Counted from the first letter of the stretch, positions 8,587 to 17,818 are shown. The stretch: DNA of 64,000 nt from Egibacteraceae bacterium (GCA_035540635.1 DATLGH010000108.1:43345-107344); one strand, 5' to 3'. The notes: generated by a model not told the origin, from the sequence alone. A program made the numbers and translations.

Positions 8587-9663
8587 TCACGGGGCGATGG
8601 AAGCCGTCTCGGCGCAGATGAAGTCGACGACGTCGGTCAGCCGTTGGCGTCGCGCGAATGTGCGGCGCTGGCGCCGCGCGCCGGTTCCCCGCGCGAACGC
8701 CGCTCCGACGAGCTCCGCCACCTCCGCGTCGTCGCCTGCCTCCTCCAGGGCGGGGCGCACGTAGTCGACGAAGGACGCGATGAGGCCAGCCGCCGGCACG
8801 GCCCGGACCGCCACGACGTCGGCGAGGTCGTCTTCGAGGCCGTAGCGGGCGGCGCGCCACTTCGCCCCCCGGATGACCTCCGTGCGCACAGGCGGGGGAG
8901 GATCCCCACGCACGACCTGCTCCTGGCAGGTGCGCGCGAGCGCACGGGTGAGGGCGGCCTGGAGGACCGCCTCGTCGACGGTCGTGCAGGCGTCGGCGAC
9001 GCGGAACTCGAGCGTCGCCTGGTGGGCCGACGGGCGCACGTCGTAGTAGATCTGGCCGGCGTCGAGGATGGCGCCGGTCACCACGAGCGCCTCGGTCACC
9101 GCGTCGTACTCGGCCGCCGACGAGAAACACTCAGGCACGTCGGTCGTCGGCCAGTGCCTCCAAAGGATGGAGCGGTAGCTCGCGTACCCCGTGTCGATGC
9201 GCGACCAGTACGGTGAGCTCGCCGAGAGCGCGAGCAGCGCGGGAAGCCACAACCGGGCGTGGTTGCCGACGGCGACGGCGAGATCCCGGTCGGGGATGCC
9301 GACGTGGACGTGCAGGCCGCACGTCGACTGCTCGCGGGCGACCTGCTGATGGAGCTGCCCGATCGCCTCGTAGCGCGGCGTGGCGGTGATCTTCGCGGTT
9401 CGCCAGTCGGACAGCGGGAGGGTGCCGGCAGCGGCGATCCGGCTGCCCGCGGCGGCGGCGGCACGAGCCGCCGACGCCCGCAAGCGCTCGAGCTCGGCAC
9501 GGACCTCTTCGAGGGTCGTGCACACCGCCGTGGTCGTCTCCACCATGTCACGGTGGAGCTCAGGCTCGACGTCGGCGTCGTCGAGCCCCTCGGTCGCGGG
9601 GCCGCGGGTTACCGCGTCGACGACGTGGAACTCCTCTTCGACGCCGATGGTCAGGGCAGCCAT
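8587..9663 (-). CDS. Carboxylate-amine ligase (glutamate-cysteine ligase family 2, YbdK-like)
   Basis: ATP-dependent ligase of the GCS2 family. Members join a carboxylate such as glutamate to an amine, and some make gamma-glutamylcysteine. 358 residues; N-terminal GVEEEFHVVD, the CGLHVHVGIPDRDLAV motif with paired histidines, SSPYWSRIDTGYASYR and EFRVADACTTVDEA are all family marks. ATG 9663 overlaps the stop of the upstream M20 gene as TGATG, so the two are translationally coupled. A pathway linking a ligase to an amide hydrolase is possible, but the substrate cannot be read from sequence. Confidence 0.9.
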   Translation of the reverse strand: MAALTIGVEEEFHVVDAVTRGPATEGLDDADVEPELHRDMVETTTAVCTTLEEVRAELERLRASAARAAAAAGSRIAAAGTLPLSDWRTAKITATPRYEAIGQLHQQVAREQSTCGLHVHVGIPDRDLAVAVGNHARLWLPALLALSASSPYWSRIDTGYASYRSILWRHWPTTDVPECFSSAAEYDAVTEALVVTGAILDAGQIYYDVRPSAHQATLEFRVADACTTVDEAVLQAALTRALARTCQEQVVRGDPPPPVRTEVIRGAKWRAARYGLEDDLADVVAVRAVPAAGLIASFVDYVRPALEEAGDDAEVAELVGAAFARGTGARRQRRTFARRQRLTDVVDFICAETASIAP

Positions 9664-10850
9664 CAGTGGTCCAGCAGCCGCCGGATGGTCTCGGCGAACA
9701 CCGCGACGCCCGCCGGCAGGGCGTCCTCGTCCAGATCGAAGTCGGGGCTGTGGTGGGGCGCGACGAAGCCTTTTGCGTCGTTGCGCACCCCGAGGCGGAA
9801 CATGCACACCGGCGCCCCGCGCTCCCTGAAGGCGAAGAAGTCCTCCGCCCCGAGGGACGGGTCGGGGTCGAGGACGACGCGCTCGTCGCCGAGCACCGCA
9901 CGTGCGGCACGCTCGACGATGGTGGTGAGCGCCGGATCGTTGAAGCCGGCCGGGTAGCCGCGCTCGACGCTGACCGTCGCCGTGGCGCGATGGGTCGCGC
10001 ACACGGCGCGCGCGACCTCATCGACGCGCCGCAGCAGCAGGTCACGGATCTCTGGGTGCGACGCGCGCATCGTCGCCCCGAGCACGACCGACGGAGCGAT
10101 GACGTTGGGTTTCGTGCCGCCGTGGATCGTGCCGAACGTCACGACGGCCGGCTTGACGGGGTCGACTTCCCGGGTGACGACGTGGGCCACGGCCATGACG
10201 ATCTGGGCGGCGATCGGCACGGGATCCACCGCGGTGTCCGGATGAGCCGCGTGCCCACCGACCCCCCGCACGGTGATCGCCACGTTGTCCGTCGAGCCGC
10301 TCACCGCGCCGCTGCGCAGCCCCACGACCCCGGCGGGATGGTGGCTCGACACGTGCAGGGCGACGATCGCCTGGGGCTCGGGGTCGTCGAGTGCGCCGGC
10401 GGCGACCATCGGGGCCGCGCCGCCACTGCCTTCCTCCGCGGGCTGGAAGTACAGGGCGACGGTGCCCGGCAGGGCCTCGACCGACACGAGCAGCTCGGCC
10501 AGTCCGAGCAGGACCGCGACGTGGGCGTCGTGGCCGCACGCGTGGGACACGCCGTCGACCTCCGACCGGTAGCCCTCGCGCCCCGCGGCCTCGGGGATCG
10601 GCAGGGCATCCATGTCGGCGCGCACGCCCACGCACCCGCCCTCCGCGCCACGGATCACTCCGACGACCCCGGTGGAGGCGATCCTCCTGTGCGGCACGCC
10701 GAGGTCTGTCAGCACCGACTCCACGTAGGCGGCCGTGCGGTGCTCCTCGAAGGCGAGCTCGGGGCAGCGGTGCAACGCTCGGCGATGCGCGCGTAGCCGT
10801 CCCCGCAGGTCGTCCGCCGCAGCGGACACGGCAGCGGTGTCGAAACGCAA
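9663..10850 (-). CDS. M20 family metallo-amidohydrolase
   Basis: Zinc-dependent hydrolase of N-acyl amino acids or similar amides (hippurate hydrolase/amidohydrolase branch). 395 residues. Motifs in order: LHRCPELAFEE near the N-terminus, GVRADMDALPI, SHACGHDAHVAVLLG with metal-binding His/Asp, QPAEEGSGGA with the catalytic glutamate, the dimerisation lid GVGGHAAHPDTAVDP, and SLGAEDFF near the end. The frame is open upstream, but a clear AGGAGGAGC site precedes TTG 10850, giving family length, so I choose that start. It is divergent from the sigma-factor gene across about 90 bases that must hold both promoters. Confidence 0.93.
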   Translation of the reverse strand: MRFDTAAVSAAADDLRGRLRAHRRALHRCPELAFEEHRTAAYVESVLTDLGVPHRRIASTGVVGVIRGAEGGCVGVRADMDALPIPEAAGREGYRSEVDGVSHACGHDAHVAVLLGLAELLVSVEALPGTVALYFQPAEEGSGGAAPMVAAGALDDPEPQAIVALHVSSHHPAGVVGLRSGAVSGSTDNVAITVRGVGGHAAHPDTAVDPVPIAAQIVMAVAHVVTREVDPVKPAVVTFGTIHGGTKPNVIAPSVVLGATMRASHPEIRDLLLRRVDEVARAVCATHRATATVSVERGYPAGFNDPALTTIVERAARAVLGDERVVLDPDPSLGAEDFFAFRERGAPVCMFRLGVRNDAKGFVAPHHSPDFDLDEDALPAGVAVFAETIRRLLDH

Positions 10851-10939
10851 CGTCGTGCTCCTCCTCTTACCGCTGTCGCAGATCACCGTGACCACGCGGG
10901 AGTGCCCCGTCGGAGGTCCTTGCAATCCAACGGGTTTGG

Positions 10940-11881
10940 ATGGGTGCGCGGATGGCGACACAAATGGGCATGGACATGCCCGAGGATCTCCTGGACCTCT
11001 ACTTCGCCGACCTGGGCGACCAGCCCCTTCTCTCGCGGGAGGAGGAGACGCTCCTTGCGCAGCAGATCGAAGCGGGCCGCGAAGCCGACGAGCGGCTCGC
11101 CACGGACCGTGACATCGATGACGCCACCCGGGCGGGACTCGAGAGGGAGGCCGAGCGCGGACGCCGGGCCTTCGACCGCTTCGTGTCCGCCAACCTGCGG
11201 CTGGTCGTCGCGGAGGCGAGCAAGTTCGGCCGCCGCTCCCACCTCGGGCTCGACGAGCTCATCCAGGAGGGCAACCTCGGGCTCATCCGCGCCGTGGAGA
11301 AGTTCGACTGGCGGCGCGGGTTCAAGTTCTCGACCTACGCGACGTGGTGGATCCGCCAGGCCCTGCAGCGGGGCACCGCCGACAAGGAACGCACCATCCG
11401 CCTGCCCACCGCGGTGCACGCCAACCTCATGAAGGTGCGGGCCGCGCAGTCCCGGCTGCGGGCCGAGCTGGGCCGCCCGCCGTGCCTCGACGAGCTGTCC
11501 GACGCCACGCACCTCACCGAGGGCCAGATCCGCCAGGTGCTCGCGGCGGACTTCGCCGTGCTGTCCCTCGACAAGCCGATCTCCGAGGAGGACGACGCCG
11601 CCGAGCTCGGCGCCCTCGTGGCCCGCACGTGCGACACGCCCGCCGAAGAGGTCATCGACCGCCTGTTCATCGCGGGGGTCCTCGACACGGCGAAGCGTGA
11701 GCTGCCGCAGCGCAACTGGTACGTGCTCTGCCGCCGGTACGGGCTGGAGGGGCAGGAGCCGTCGACGCTGCAGGAGGTCGCTCAGGAGCTGGGCGTCTCC
11801 CGTGAGACCGTCCGCAAGATCGAGCAGCAGGCCCTCGGGCAGCTGCAACGCGCCATCGAACAGCCGCTCAGCCCCGTGTAG
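10940..11881 (+). CDS. RNA polymerase sigma factor, sigma-70 group 2
   Basis: 313 residues with all the parts of a primary-like sigma factor except region 1.1. Region 1.2 is DLLDLYFADLGDQPLLSREE, region 2 runs from FDRFVSANLRLVV through GLDELIQEGNLGLIRAVEKF and GFKFSTYATWWIRQAL (-10 recognition), then region 3, and region 4 is LQEVAQELGVSRETVRKIEQ (-35 recognition). This fits HrdB-like group-2 factors used in stress or stationary phase. Start is ambiguous: ATG 10940, 10952 and three further ATGs in the next 30 bases are in frame, and none has a clear ribosome site. No anti-sigma gene is adjacent. Confidence 0.93.
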   Translation: MGARMATQMGMDMPEDLLDLYFADLGDQPLLSREEETLLAQQIEAGREADERLATDRDIDDATRAGLEREAERGRRAFDRFVSANLRLVVAEASKFGRRSHLGLDELIQEGNLGLIRAVEKFDWRRGFKFSTYATWWIRQALQRGTADKERTIRLPTAVHANLMKVRAAQSRLRAELGRPPCLDELSDATHLTEGQIRQVLAADFAVLSLDKPISEEDDAAELGALVARTCDTPAEEVIDRLFIAGVLDTAKRELPQRNWYVLCRRYGLEGQEPSTLQEVAQELGVSRETVRKIEQQALGQLQRAIEQPLSPV

Positions 11882-11977
11882 GCGGAGCGCAGCGCCCCCG
11901 TCACCGCGGGGGCATGTCCCGAGAAGCGCACCTGAGGACCCGTCCAGCACGCTTCGGGAAGCGGTGAGAGGCCCAAA

Positions 11978-12556
11978 GTGACCAGCCCCCTCGTGCAGCT
12001 GCGGACAAGTCGGATGCAGTCGGGCGAGGACGCTCTCGTCACGCGCCTGCTCGGCAAGGGCTCGCGGAAGGGGTCCACTCTGCCCGGCAGGGCGGGCGAC
12101 GTCATCCAGCACCCTCCGGTGTGGGCGAGCTTCGCGGGCATCCTCGCGATGACCGGGCCGGGGGGGCGGCGTGCGGCGCTCAGGGGAGCAGTGGGCTACG
12201 CAGCGGCGACGCTGCTGCATCTCCCGCTCAAGGGCGTCACGGGAAGAAGCCGACCACGGGGGGCCGGGCTGTTCCACCTCGGCCCGGTGACGTCGTCGTT
12301 CCCCTCCGGGCACGCAGGCAGCGACCTCGCTTTCGTCCTCGCCGCCGCGCAGGAGGCCCCCCTTCTCGCCCTGCCCCTGACCGCGGCGACCATGGTCGTG
12401 CACTGGTCGCTGGTGCGCAGCCGGTCGCATTACCCGAGCGACGTCTTCTTCGGCGGCGTGCTCGGCATCGCGGTGGTGGTGGCCATGGCGAGGGTGTGGC
12501 CGCCGGTGCGCGGGCGTTCGGGCTCCACCTCCGTGTCCCTCAGCCCCAACCACTGA
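11978..12556 (+). CDS. PAP2 superfamily phosphatase
   Basis: Membrane-associated lipid-phosphate phosphatase, 192 residues from GTG 11978 (GAGAGG upstream). The three active-site motifs are present: KGVTGRSRP (K-x6-RP), SFPSGHAGSD (PSGH) and RSRSHYPSD (H-xxx-D). In the last, the arginines lie closer to the histidine than in the canonical SR-x5-H-xxx-D. Likely substrates are undecaprenyl-diphosphate, phosphatidic acid or another lipid phosphate. It follows the sigma gene by 96 bases in the same direction and ends overlapping the convergent DUF421 gene by 17 bases. Confidence 0.88.
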   Translation: MTSPLVQLRTSRMQSGEDALVTRLLGKGSRKGSTLPGRAGDVIQHPPVWASFAGILAMTGPGGRRAALRGAVGYAAATLLHLPLKGVTGRSRPRGAGLFHLGPVTSSFPSGHAGSDLAFVLAAAQEAPLLALPLTAATMVVHWSLVRSRSHYPSDVFFGGVLGIAVVVAMARVWPPVRGRSGSTSVSLSPNH

Positions 12557-13055
12557 CGTCCGTGAGGGTCGACCGGCGCCCGTCGGCGGGCGTTTGCGTG
12601 ATGACGCTCAGCGTGCCGTCGGTCTCGAGGACGACGGCTGCGACGTCGTCGATGGAAGCGACGCCCTTCTGGCGCAGCACCTGCAGGACCTCTGCGCGGG
12701 TGACCCGCTGGTGACCCAGGGCCGCGTCGAGCAGCCGGCCCTCACGGACGAGGAGGGTGGGGCGCGCCTTCACGAGCCGCTGGAAGGCCCCCATGCGCAC
12801 CGACAGGAACGCGATGGCGTACTGGAGTCCAGCAAGCAGCCCGAACGCGGCGGCACCGCTCGCCAACGAGACGTTCGGCGACACCGCGACGCTGGCAAGC
12901 ACCGACCCCAACGCGACGGTCACCACGAGGTCGAAGGCGTTGAGCTTCGCGAGGGCGCGCTTGCCCGACACGCGGACCACGAGGAGCAGGATGAGATAGG
13001 CGAGGGGCGCGACGACAAGGGTGCGGGCGAGGGCGGGCCAGTCTTGGAACACCAT
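12540..13055 (-). CDS. DUF421 (YetF-like) membrane protein
   Basis: 171 residues: about three transmembrane helices (LARTLVVAPLAYLILLLVVRV, AFDLVVTVALGSVLASVAV, AAFGLLAGLQYAIAFLSVRM), the family motif RVSGKRALAKLNAFDLVVTVA, then a cytosolic alpha/beta domain (RPTLLVREGRLLDAALGHQR, DVAAVVLETDGTLSVI). These are the hallmarks of the YetF/DUF421 family; the biochemical role is unknown (spore and envelope roles are reported in Bacillus). Full length for the short actinobacterial form. Confidence 0.88.
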   Translation of the reverse strand: MVFQDWPALARTLVVAPLAYLILLLVVRVSGKRALAKLNAFDLVVTVALGSVLASVAVSPNVSLASGAAAFGLLAGLQYAIAFLSVRMGAFQRLVKARPTLLVREGRLLDAALGHQRVTRAEVLQVLRQKGVASIDDVAAVVLETDGTLSVITQTPADGRRSTLTDVSGWG

Positions 13056-13188
13056 GGACGCTGCGTACCCGTCGGGGGAGCGCGTGCACCACTGCTCGGC
13101 TCTTTCTGCGTCACGTCAGCCCGTGTGTCAACCTGTCCGGTCGGGTAGGTCCCACGTATGGATGGCTCTGCTCCGTCACGAGGTGAAG

Positions 13189-13491
13189 ATGAGCCCCGAG
13201 ACGGCTCGCTCGCTTCTGCAGCTGCCCGTCACCGCAACGTCCGCCGACGTCGAGCGCTCGTTCCGGCGCTTGGCACACGCGCTCCATCCCGACCGCGGAG
13301 GGGAACACGGAGCAGCAGGCCGAGCAGCATCCCGAGGAGCCGGTTGGAACGCTCGTCGGCCTCGTGATCGGGGCGGTCTGGGTGCCAGTCGCGCGTCGAG
13401 TAGCGCAGCTGCCGGGCTGCTCGCCAGGGAGGCGGTGCACGTGGACACGGTCGTCCGCCCGACGGACGCAGAACCCGCACGAGTGGAATGA
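13189..13491 (+). CDS. J-domain-like ORF, probably broken after the HPD motif
   Basis: 100 codons from ATG 13189, with AGGTGA just upstream. Residues 1-38 match the first two helices of a DnaJ J-domain: SPETARSLLQLPVTATSADV, then RSFRRLAHALHPDRGGE with the HPD motif. After that the frame becomes Gly/Ala/Arg-rich without helix III. A neighbouring frame in the same stretch reads EQHPEEPVGTLVGLVIGAVW, which looks more protein-like. I suspect a frameshift near 13300. The stop overlaps the start of the PBP gene as ATGA, which argues that this frame is still translated or was recently. Confidence 0.5.
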   Translation: MSPETARSLLQLPVTATSADVERSFRRLAHALHPDRGGEHGAAGRAASRGAGWNARRPRDRGGLGASRASSSAAAGLLAREAVHVDTVVRPTDAEPARVE

Positions 13492-15437
13492 GCACGAGCA
13501 AGCGAGTCGGAGGTTTGATGCTTCACCGTTCGGACGGTTCCGCCGCGTTGGCCTGGATGGTGGTGGGCCTGGCCATTCCCGTCGTGCTGATCCTGGTGCT
13601 CGTGACCGTGATGTTCTCGCGCATCCCCACGGCAAGCGATCGGTACGCAGAGCAGGACCGTATCGCGGAGGCGGAGGCGGAGGCGGACCGCGACGAGTCA
13701 ACGGCCGCCGGGGACGGGGAGCTCGCGTTCGCGCCCCTCGAGGAGCGGTCGACCATAGTGGCGCGCGACGGGCGGCCGCTCGCCGACCTGCACGGGGTCT
13801 TCAACCGACGGGTCGTGCCGCTCGAGACGGTGCCCGACCATGTCTGGCAGGCGGTGGTGGCCGCCGAAGATCGCCGCTTCTTCGACCACGGGGGCTACGA
13901 CGTCCGCGCCATCGGACGTGCCGCCATGAGGAACCTCATGGCGTTCGCGGTGGTCGAGGGGGGGTCGACGCTGACCCAGCAGCTCGCGAAGACGCTCGTG
14001 GGCTCCGACGTCAGCCTCCGACGCAAGATCGCCGAGCTGCGGGCGGCCAGAGCGCTCGAGCAGCGCTACGACAAGGAGGAGCTCCTCGAGCGCTATCTCA
14101 ACGAGGTGTACTTCGGCTCTGGTGCCTACGGCGTGGCCGCAGCCGCCGAGGAGTACTTCAACGTCCCCGTGCACGAGCTCCGCGTCGACCAGGCCGCGTT
14201 GCTCGCCGGGCTCATTCGGGCGCCCGCGAGCCTGAACCCTCGGCGCCAACCCGCCGCCGCCGAGGAGCGGCGCAACCAGGTCCTCGCCGACATGGTCGCG
14301 GTGGGCTACCTCGAGGATGAGGCCGCCGCAGGGGCGAGGGGCGCGCCGGTGGAGATCTTCCCGGCCCGCGACGGGCGTCACCGTGACCCCTACCTCGTCA
14401 AGGCGGTCCGGCGCGAGTTCCTCGACAACCCCGCCTTCGGTGCCGACCGCGAGGAACGCGCCCGTGCGCTGCTCACAGGGGGACTGCGCATCACCACCAC
14501 CATCGACGTCGACCTGCAGCGGCAGGCCACCGCCCTGATCCGCGAGCGGTTCCCCGAGGCGCAGGGCCCGACGGCCGCCATCGCCGCGGTCGACCCGGTC
14601 AGCGGAGCGGTGCGCGCGGCCGCCTACGGGCGCCACTTCCAGGAGGCGAGGTTCAACCCGGCGACGCAGGGCCGTCGCCAGCCGGGCAGCGCGTTCAAGA
14701 CGTTCGTCCTCGCTGCGGCGCTCGAACGCGGCTACCCGCTTGGCACCTCGTTGGAGGGAACGAGCGGCAGCCGCTTCGGCGTGCCGGCGACCACGGGTGA
14801 CTGGGCCAGCCGGGGGGTCCGCAACTTCGCAGACGCGAGCTTCGGCACCGTCAGCGCGCGAGAGGCCCTCGTGCGCAGCGTCAACACCGCCTTCGCCGAC
14901 CTCGTCCTGCGCGTCGGCCCTGAAGCGGTGCTCGACCTGACCGACCGGCTCGGCATCTCGCGCGAGGCCTACGGTGACCAGGTGAACCCGGGGATCGCGC
15001 TGGGTGGGCTGCACCGCGGCGTCAGTCCGCTGGAGATGGCGTCGGCATACGCGGTCTTCGCGAACAACGGCATCGTCACCCGTCCGCACGTCATCGCCCA
15101 GGTGGTCGACCGTCACGGGCAGGAGATCTACCGGGCCGACCCGCACGCCCGCCAGGCGCTCGAACCGCAGGTCAACGCCGCCGTGCTCGACGTGCTCACC
15201 GAGGCGGTCAGCCGGGGCACCGGCGCCCGCGCGAACGTCCCCGGCCTACAGGTCGCCGGCAAGACCGGCACGACGCAGGACAACGAGGACGTGTGGTTCG
15301 CCGGCACCACGCCCGTCCTGTCCTCCGCCGTGTGGGTCGGCCACCCCGACCGGCGCGAGCCACTCATGGGCATGAGCTCGAGCGGTACGGCCGCTCCTCT
15401 CTGGCGAGACTTCATGCAGCTCGCGCTGGGCAGGTGA
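13488..15437 (+). CDS. Class A penicillin-binding protein (transglycosylase/transpeptidase)
   Basis: Bifunctional peptidoglycan synthase, 649 residues. One N-terminal membrane anchor (residues 21-43), a GT51 domain with the catalytic glutamate E127 in AAEDRRFF, GGSTLTQQLAK (159-168) and EELLERYLNEVYFGSGAYG. It then has a transpeptidase domain with S401-x-x-K404 (GSAFKTF), SVN (464-466) and KTGTT (592-596). All catalytic motifs are intact. There is no PASTA domain at the end, unlike the second PBP at 61559. The start ATG overlaps the upstream J-domain ORF stop (ATGA). Confidence 0.95.
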   Translation: MSTSKRVGGLMLHRSDGSAALAWMVVGLAIPVVLILVLVTVMFSRIPTASDRYAEQDRIAEAEAEADRDESTAAGDGELAFAPLEERSTIVARDGRPLADLHGVFNRRVVPLETVPDHVWQAVVAAEDRRFFDHGGYDVRAIGRAAMRNLMAFAVVEGGSTLTQQLAKTLVGSDVSLRRKIAELRAARALEQRYDKEELLERYLNEVYFGSGAYGVAAAAEEYFNVPVHELRVDQAALLAGLIRAPASLNPRRQPAAAEERRNQVLADMVAVGYLEDEAAAGARGAPVEIFPARDGRHRDPYLVKAVRREFLDNPAFGADREERARALLTGGLRITTTIDVDLQRQATALIRERFPEAQGPTAAIAAVDPVSGAVRAAAYGRHFQEARFNPATQGRRQPGSAFKTFVLAAALERGYPLGTSLEGTSGSRFGVPATTGDWASRGVRNFADASFGTVSAREALVRSVNTAFADLVLRVGPEAVLDLTDRLGISREAYGDQVNPGIALGGLHRGVSPLEMASAYAVFANNGIVTRPHVIAQVVDRHGQEIYRADPHARQALEPQVNAAVLDVLTEAVSRGTGARANVPGLQVAGKTGTTQDNEDVWFAGTTPVLSSAVWVGHPDRREPLMGMSSSGTAAPLWRDFMQLALGR

Positions 15438-15464
15438 CCGTCGCAGCACGGCGCGCGCGACGGG

Positions 15465-15488
15465 GCCCGGCGGCGCAGGCGGCCGGGC
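15465..15488. terminator. Candidate terminator hairpin between convergent genes
   Basis: GCCCGGC (15465-15471) and GCCGGGC (15482-15488) can pair around a 10-base loop. It sits between the PBP stop and the stop of the convergent hypothetical gene. There is no T-run, so the terminator role is inferred from position. Confidence 0.4.
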
Positions 15489-15493
15489 GCTCT

Positions 15494-15865
15494 CTAGGCG
15501 CGCTGCTCACCGGTGCGAACCGAGCCCAGCTGCTTCTGGAAGCGGATGGCCGCCTGCGGGCGAGCATGGCGGGACAGGCCCCACTCGACGAGCTGGTCGA
15601 ACCACCGCTGCCGGCCGGCGAGGTGCCCTGTGAGGGCGTGCAGCCGCTCGGCGTCGGGCAGCTCCGCCTCGGCGACGTCCCGGTCGTGGGGCAGCCCGTC
15701 GATGGTCGCCAGGACGTCGAGCAACGTACGGTGGACGTGCTCAGGAGCGCCGAGGGCCGGGTTGATGTGACCGTCGCGCATGCCCTCCGCGATGTCGGCC
15801 CTCACGCCGCGTATCCACGCCGCCCACGCGCGCGCGTCGGCGACCACCACCGTTTCGGTCACCAT
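15494..15865 (-). CDS. Hypothetical protein
   Basis: 123 residues from ATG 15865 (MVTETVVVADARAWAAWIRG). Predicted soluble and helical, with AWAAWIRGVRADIAEGMRDG and HVHRTLLDVLATIDGLPHDR. The composition is balanced and GC3 is high, so I accept it as coding. A longer version with 14 extra N-terminal residues is possible. No family recognised; it converges on the PBP gene. The 204 bases between this start and the next gene's end show nothing I can name. Confidence 0.55.
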   Translation of the reverse strand: MVTETVVVADARAWAAWIRGVRADIAEGMRDGHINPALGAPEHVHRTLLDVLATIDGLPHDRDVAEAELPDAERLHALTGHLAGRQRWFDQLVEWGLSRHARPQAAIRFQKQLGSVRTGEQRA

Positions 15866-16069
15866 GCGGTCGCCTTGGGCTCTCCGGGGAGGCGCACACC
15901 TCTTCAACGAGGCGGGCTGGACGAACGTGACGATACGTCCCGGCCGACGCGCGGCCGATCGCGGGCGGCCACCGCTCCCGCCGGTCTCCCTCGCCAGGGT
16001 CGCCTGGGGGACCTGGGGGAGGGGAGGGGCTTCAGGCGACGAGGTAGCCGGCCGGCGTGCAACGACGTC

Positions 16070-17818
16070 TCACCCGCCCCCGTCATAGCCTCCGGCCGCG
16101 TGGCCGAGCACCGCCACGGCCGCGAGGAGCCCGGCGCGGGGGCTCTGCGGTTCGTCGGTGAAGAACTCGACCACGCCGACCACCGCGCGGTCGGCGATGA
16201 CCGGAAAGGCGAACCCTGCACGCAACCCTTCCTCGATCGCGGCGCCGAGCCGCGGGAAGTTGGCATCCGCGACGACATCGGCGATCCACAGCGGGCGGCG
16301 CGCCTCCCACACACGTCCCGGCAGTCCCACTCCGAGGCGGAACCGCTGCCGGCAGGTGATTCTCGTGAAGGTGGGCGCACGTGACGGGCGGTCCTGCCAG
16401 ACCGACGCGCATTCCAATGCCTCTCCCGACGCCAGGGGGCGCCAGAAGGCCCCGAAGCGGTAGCCGAGCGAGGCACCGAGCACCGGGAGGAGCCGCTCCG
16501 CAGCTTCGCTCGCCGACGTCACCGGCGGGTCGCGCAGGACGCCGAGCGCCTCGGCAACCGCGTCGATGTCCGCAGCGTCGGGGGCCGGCTGCGGCTGCTC
16601 CGCCGCGGGTCGAACAGCCCCCACGAGCAGTCGGCGTCCATCGTCGAGCCGCACGGAGCTCAGCATCAGCTCGACGGGCCGCTCGGTGCCGTCACGGCAA
16701 CGTCCGGGAACGCGGACCGGCTGCCCGATCAGACGCTCCTCACCGGTCAGCAGGTACCGGCTGAAGCCGGCGATGTGCGCCTCCCGCAGCCGGTCGGGGA
16801 TGATGGTCGTGAGACGCCGGCCGGCAAGGGCCCCCGGGTCCCAGCCGAAGAGCCGCTCCGCGGCGGGATTGGCGTGGACGATGCGGTTCGCCGGGTCCGC
16901 GACGATGATGCCCTCGGCGAGTTGATCGAGGATGGCGCCGCCTATGACCTCGTGCCCGCCGACCGGCATCTCCTCGTCCACGGTCGCAGACGAGGCCCAC
17001 GCCGTCGGCTGTCCGCCGCCGAGCTGGGTCACGACCTCGCGAAGCAGCCACAACCGACACTCGACGATCTCCGGCAGCGCCGGCGGGGACAGCAGCCGTC
17101 CCTGGCGGGCGAGCTCGTCGGCGCGCTCCAGCGTCGCGAGGAGGGCCGCGATTGCCTCCGCCGAGGTCGTCGGCGGGGTCAGCACGAGGTCGTGCACGGC
17201 GGTGTCGACCGCCAGCTCCCGGTCGAGCTGCACATGCAGGGCCGCCATGAGCCCCAGGTGTTCGGAGACTCCCGCGGTAACGCCCTGCGCGAAGGCCTCC
17301 AGGGCGAACTCGCGCAGCAGCGCGTCGTTGTGGCGCTGCACCGCGCGGCACAGACGCACCGGTGCACCCAGGAACCACACGGTCGCACCGGTGGGGTCCT
17401 GGCTCTCGGTGGCCTGATGAGACGGCGGCTCCTCGCCCGACGCCGGCGAGGCAGGCTCGCCGATCTCGAACCACACGACCTTGCCGTCAGGCTGGCGGTC
17501 TGCCCCCCAGCGGGATGCGAGCAGCTCGACGAGGCCGAGTCCACGCCCCGTCATGTCGTCCTGTGCGGATTCGTGCACGACCGGGACCACGGAGCTGCCG
17601 TCGTGCACCTCGACGCGCACGAGGCGGTCGTGGACGACGACGCGCAGTTGGATGTCCGACCCGGCGTGGAGGATCGAGTTGGTGACGATCTCGCTAACGA
17701 GGAGGCTGACCTCCTCGGCCAGGTCCTCCGGGTGGCGGCGGCGCACCGCATCCGCCGCGAGCAAGCGCCCACGCCGGGCGCTCGCGGGGTGCGCGGGCAG
17801 AACCGCGTGCACCTCCAT
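16070..17818 (-). CDS. Regulatory protein: anti-sigma-type ATPase + PAS + GAF
   Basis: 582 residues. N-terminal GHKL/HATPase domain (about 20-125) of the RsbW/SpoIIAB type with N-box SEIVTNSILHA and G-box GRGLGLVELLASRWG. A helical linker of about 150 residues follows. A PAS domain lies at about 300-410 (ILDQLAEGIIVADPANRIVH, NPAAERLFGWDPGALAG), and a C-terminal GAF domain at about 430-580 (LGVGLPGRVWEARRPLWIAD, AFPVIADRAVVGVVEFFTDE). There is no histidine-kinase H-box or PP2C phosphatase domain, so output is probably binding of, or phosphorylation by, the N-terminal ATPase on an anti-sigma-antagonist partner encoded elsewhere. ATG 17818 gives a natural N-terminus. It stands alone, with no sigma or STAS gene next to it. 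Confidence 0.82.
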   Translation of the reverse strand: MEVHAVLPAHPASARRGRLLAADAVRRRHPEDLAEEVSLLVSEIVTNSILHAGSDIQLRVVVHDRLVRVEVHDGSSVVPVVHESAQDDMTGRGLGLVELLASRWGADRQPDGKVVWFEIGEPASPASGEEPPSHQATESQDPTGATVWFLGAPVRLCRAVQRHNDALLREFALEAFAQGVTAGVSEHLGLMAALHVQLDRELAVDTAVHDLVLTPPTTSAEAIAALLATLERADELARQGRLLSPPALPEIVECRLWLLREVVTQLGGGQPTAWASSATVDEEMPVGGHEVIGGAILDQLAEGIIVADPANRIVHANPAAERLFGWDPGALAGRRLTTIIPDRLREAHIAGFSRYLLTGEERLIGQPVRVPGRCRDGTERPVELMLSSVRLDDGRRLLVGAVRPAAEQPQPAPDAADIDAVAEALGVLRDPPVTSASEAAERLLPVLGASLGYRFGAFWRPLASGEALECASVWQDRPSRAPTFTRITCRQRFRLGVGLPGRVWEARRPLWIADVVADANFPRLGAAIEEGLRAGFAFPVIADRAVVGVVEFFTDEPQSPRAGLLAAVAVLGHAAGGYDGGG

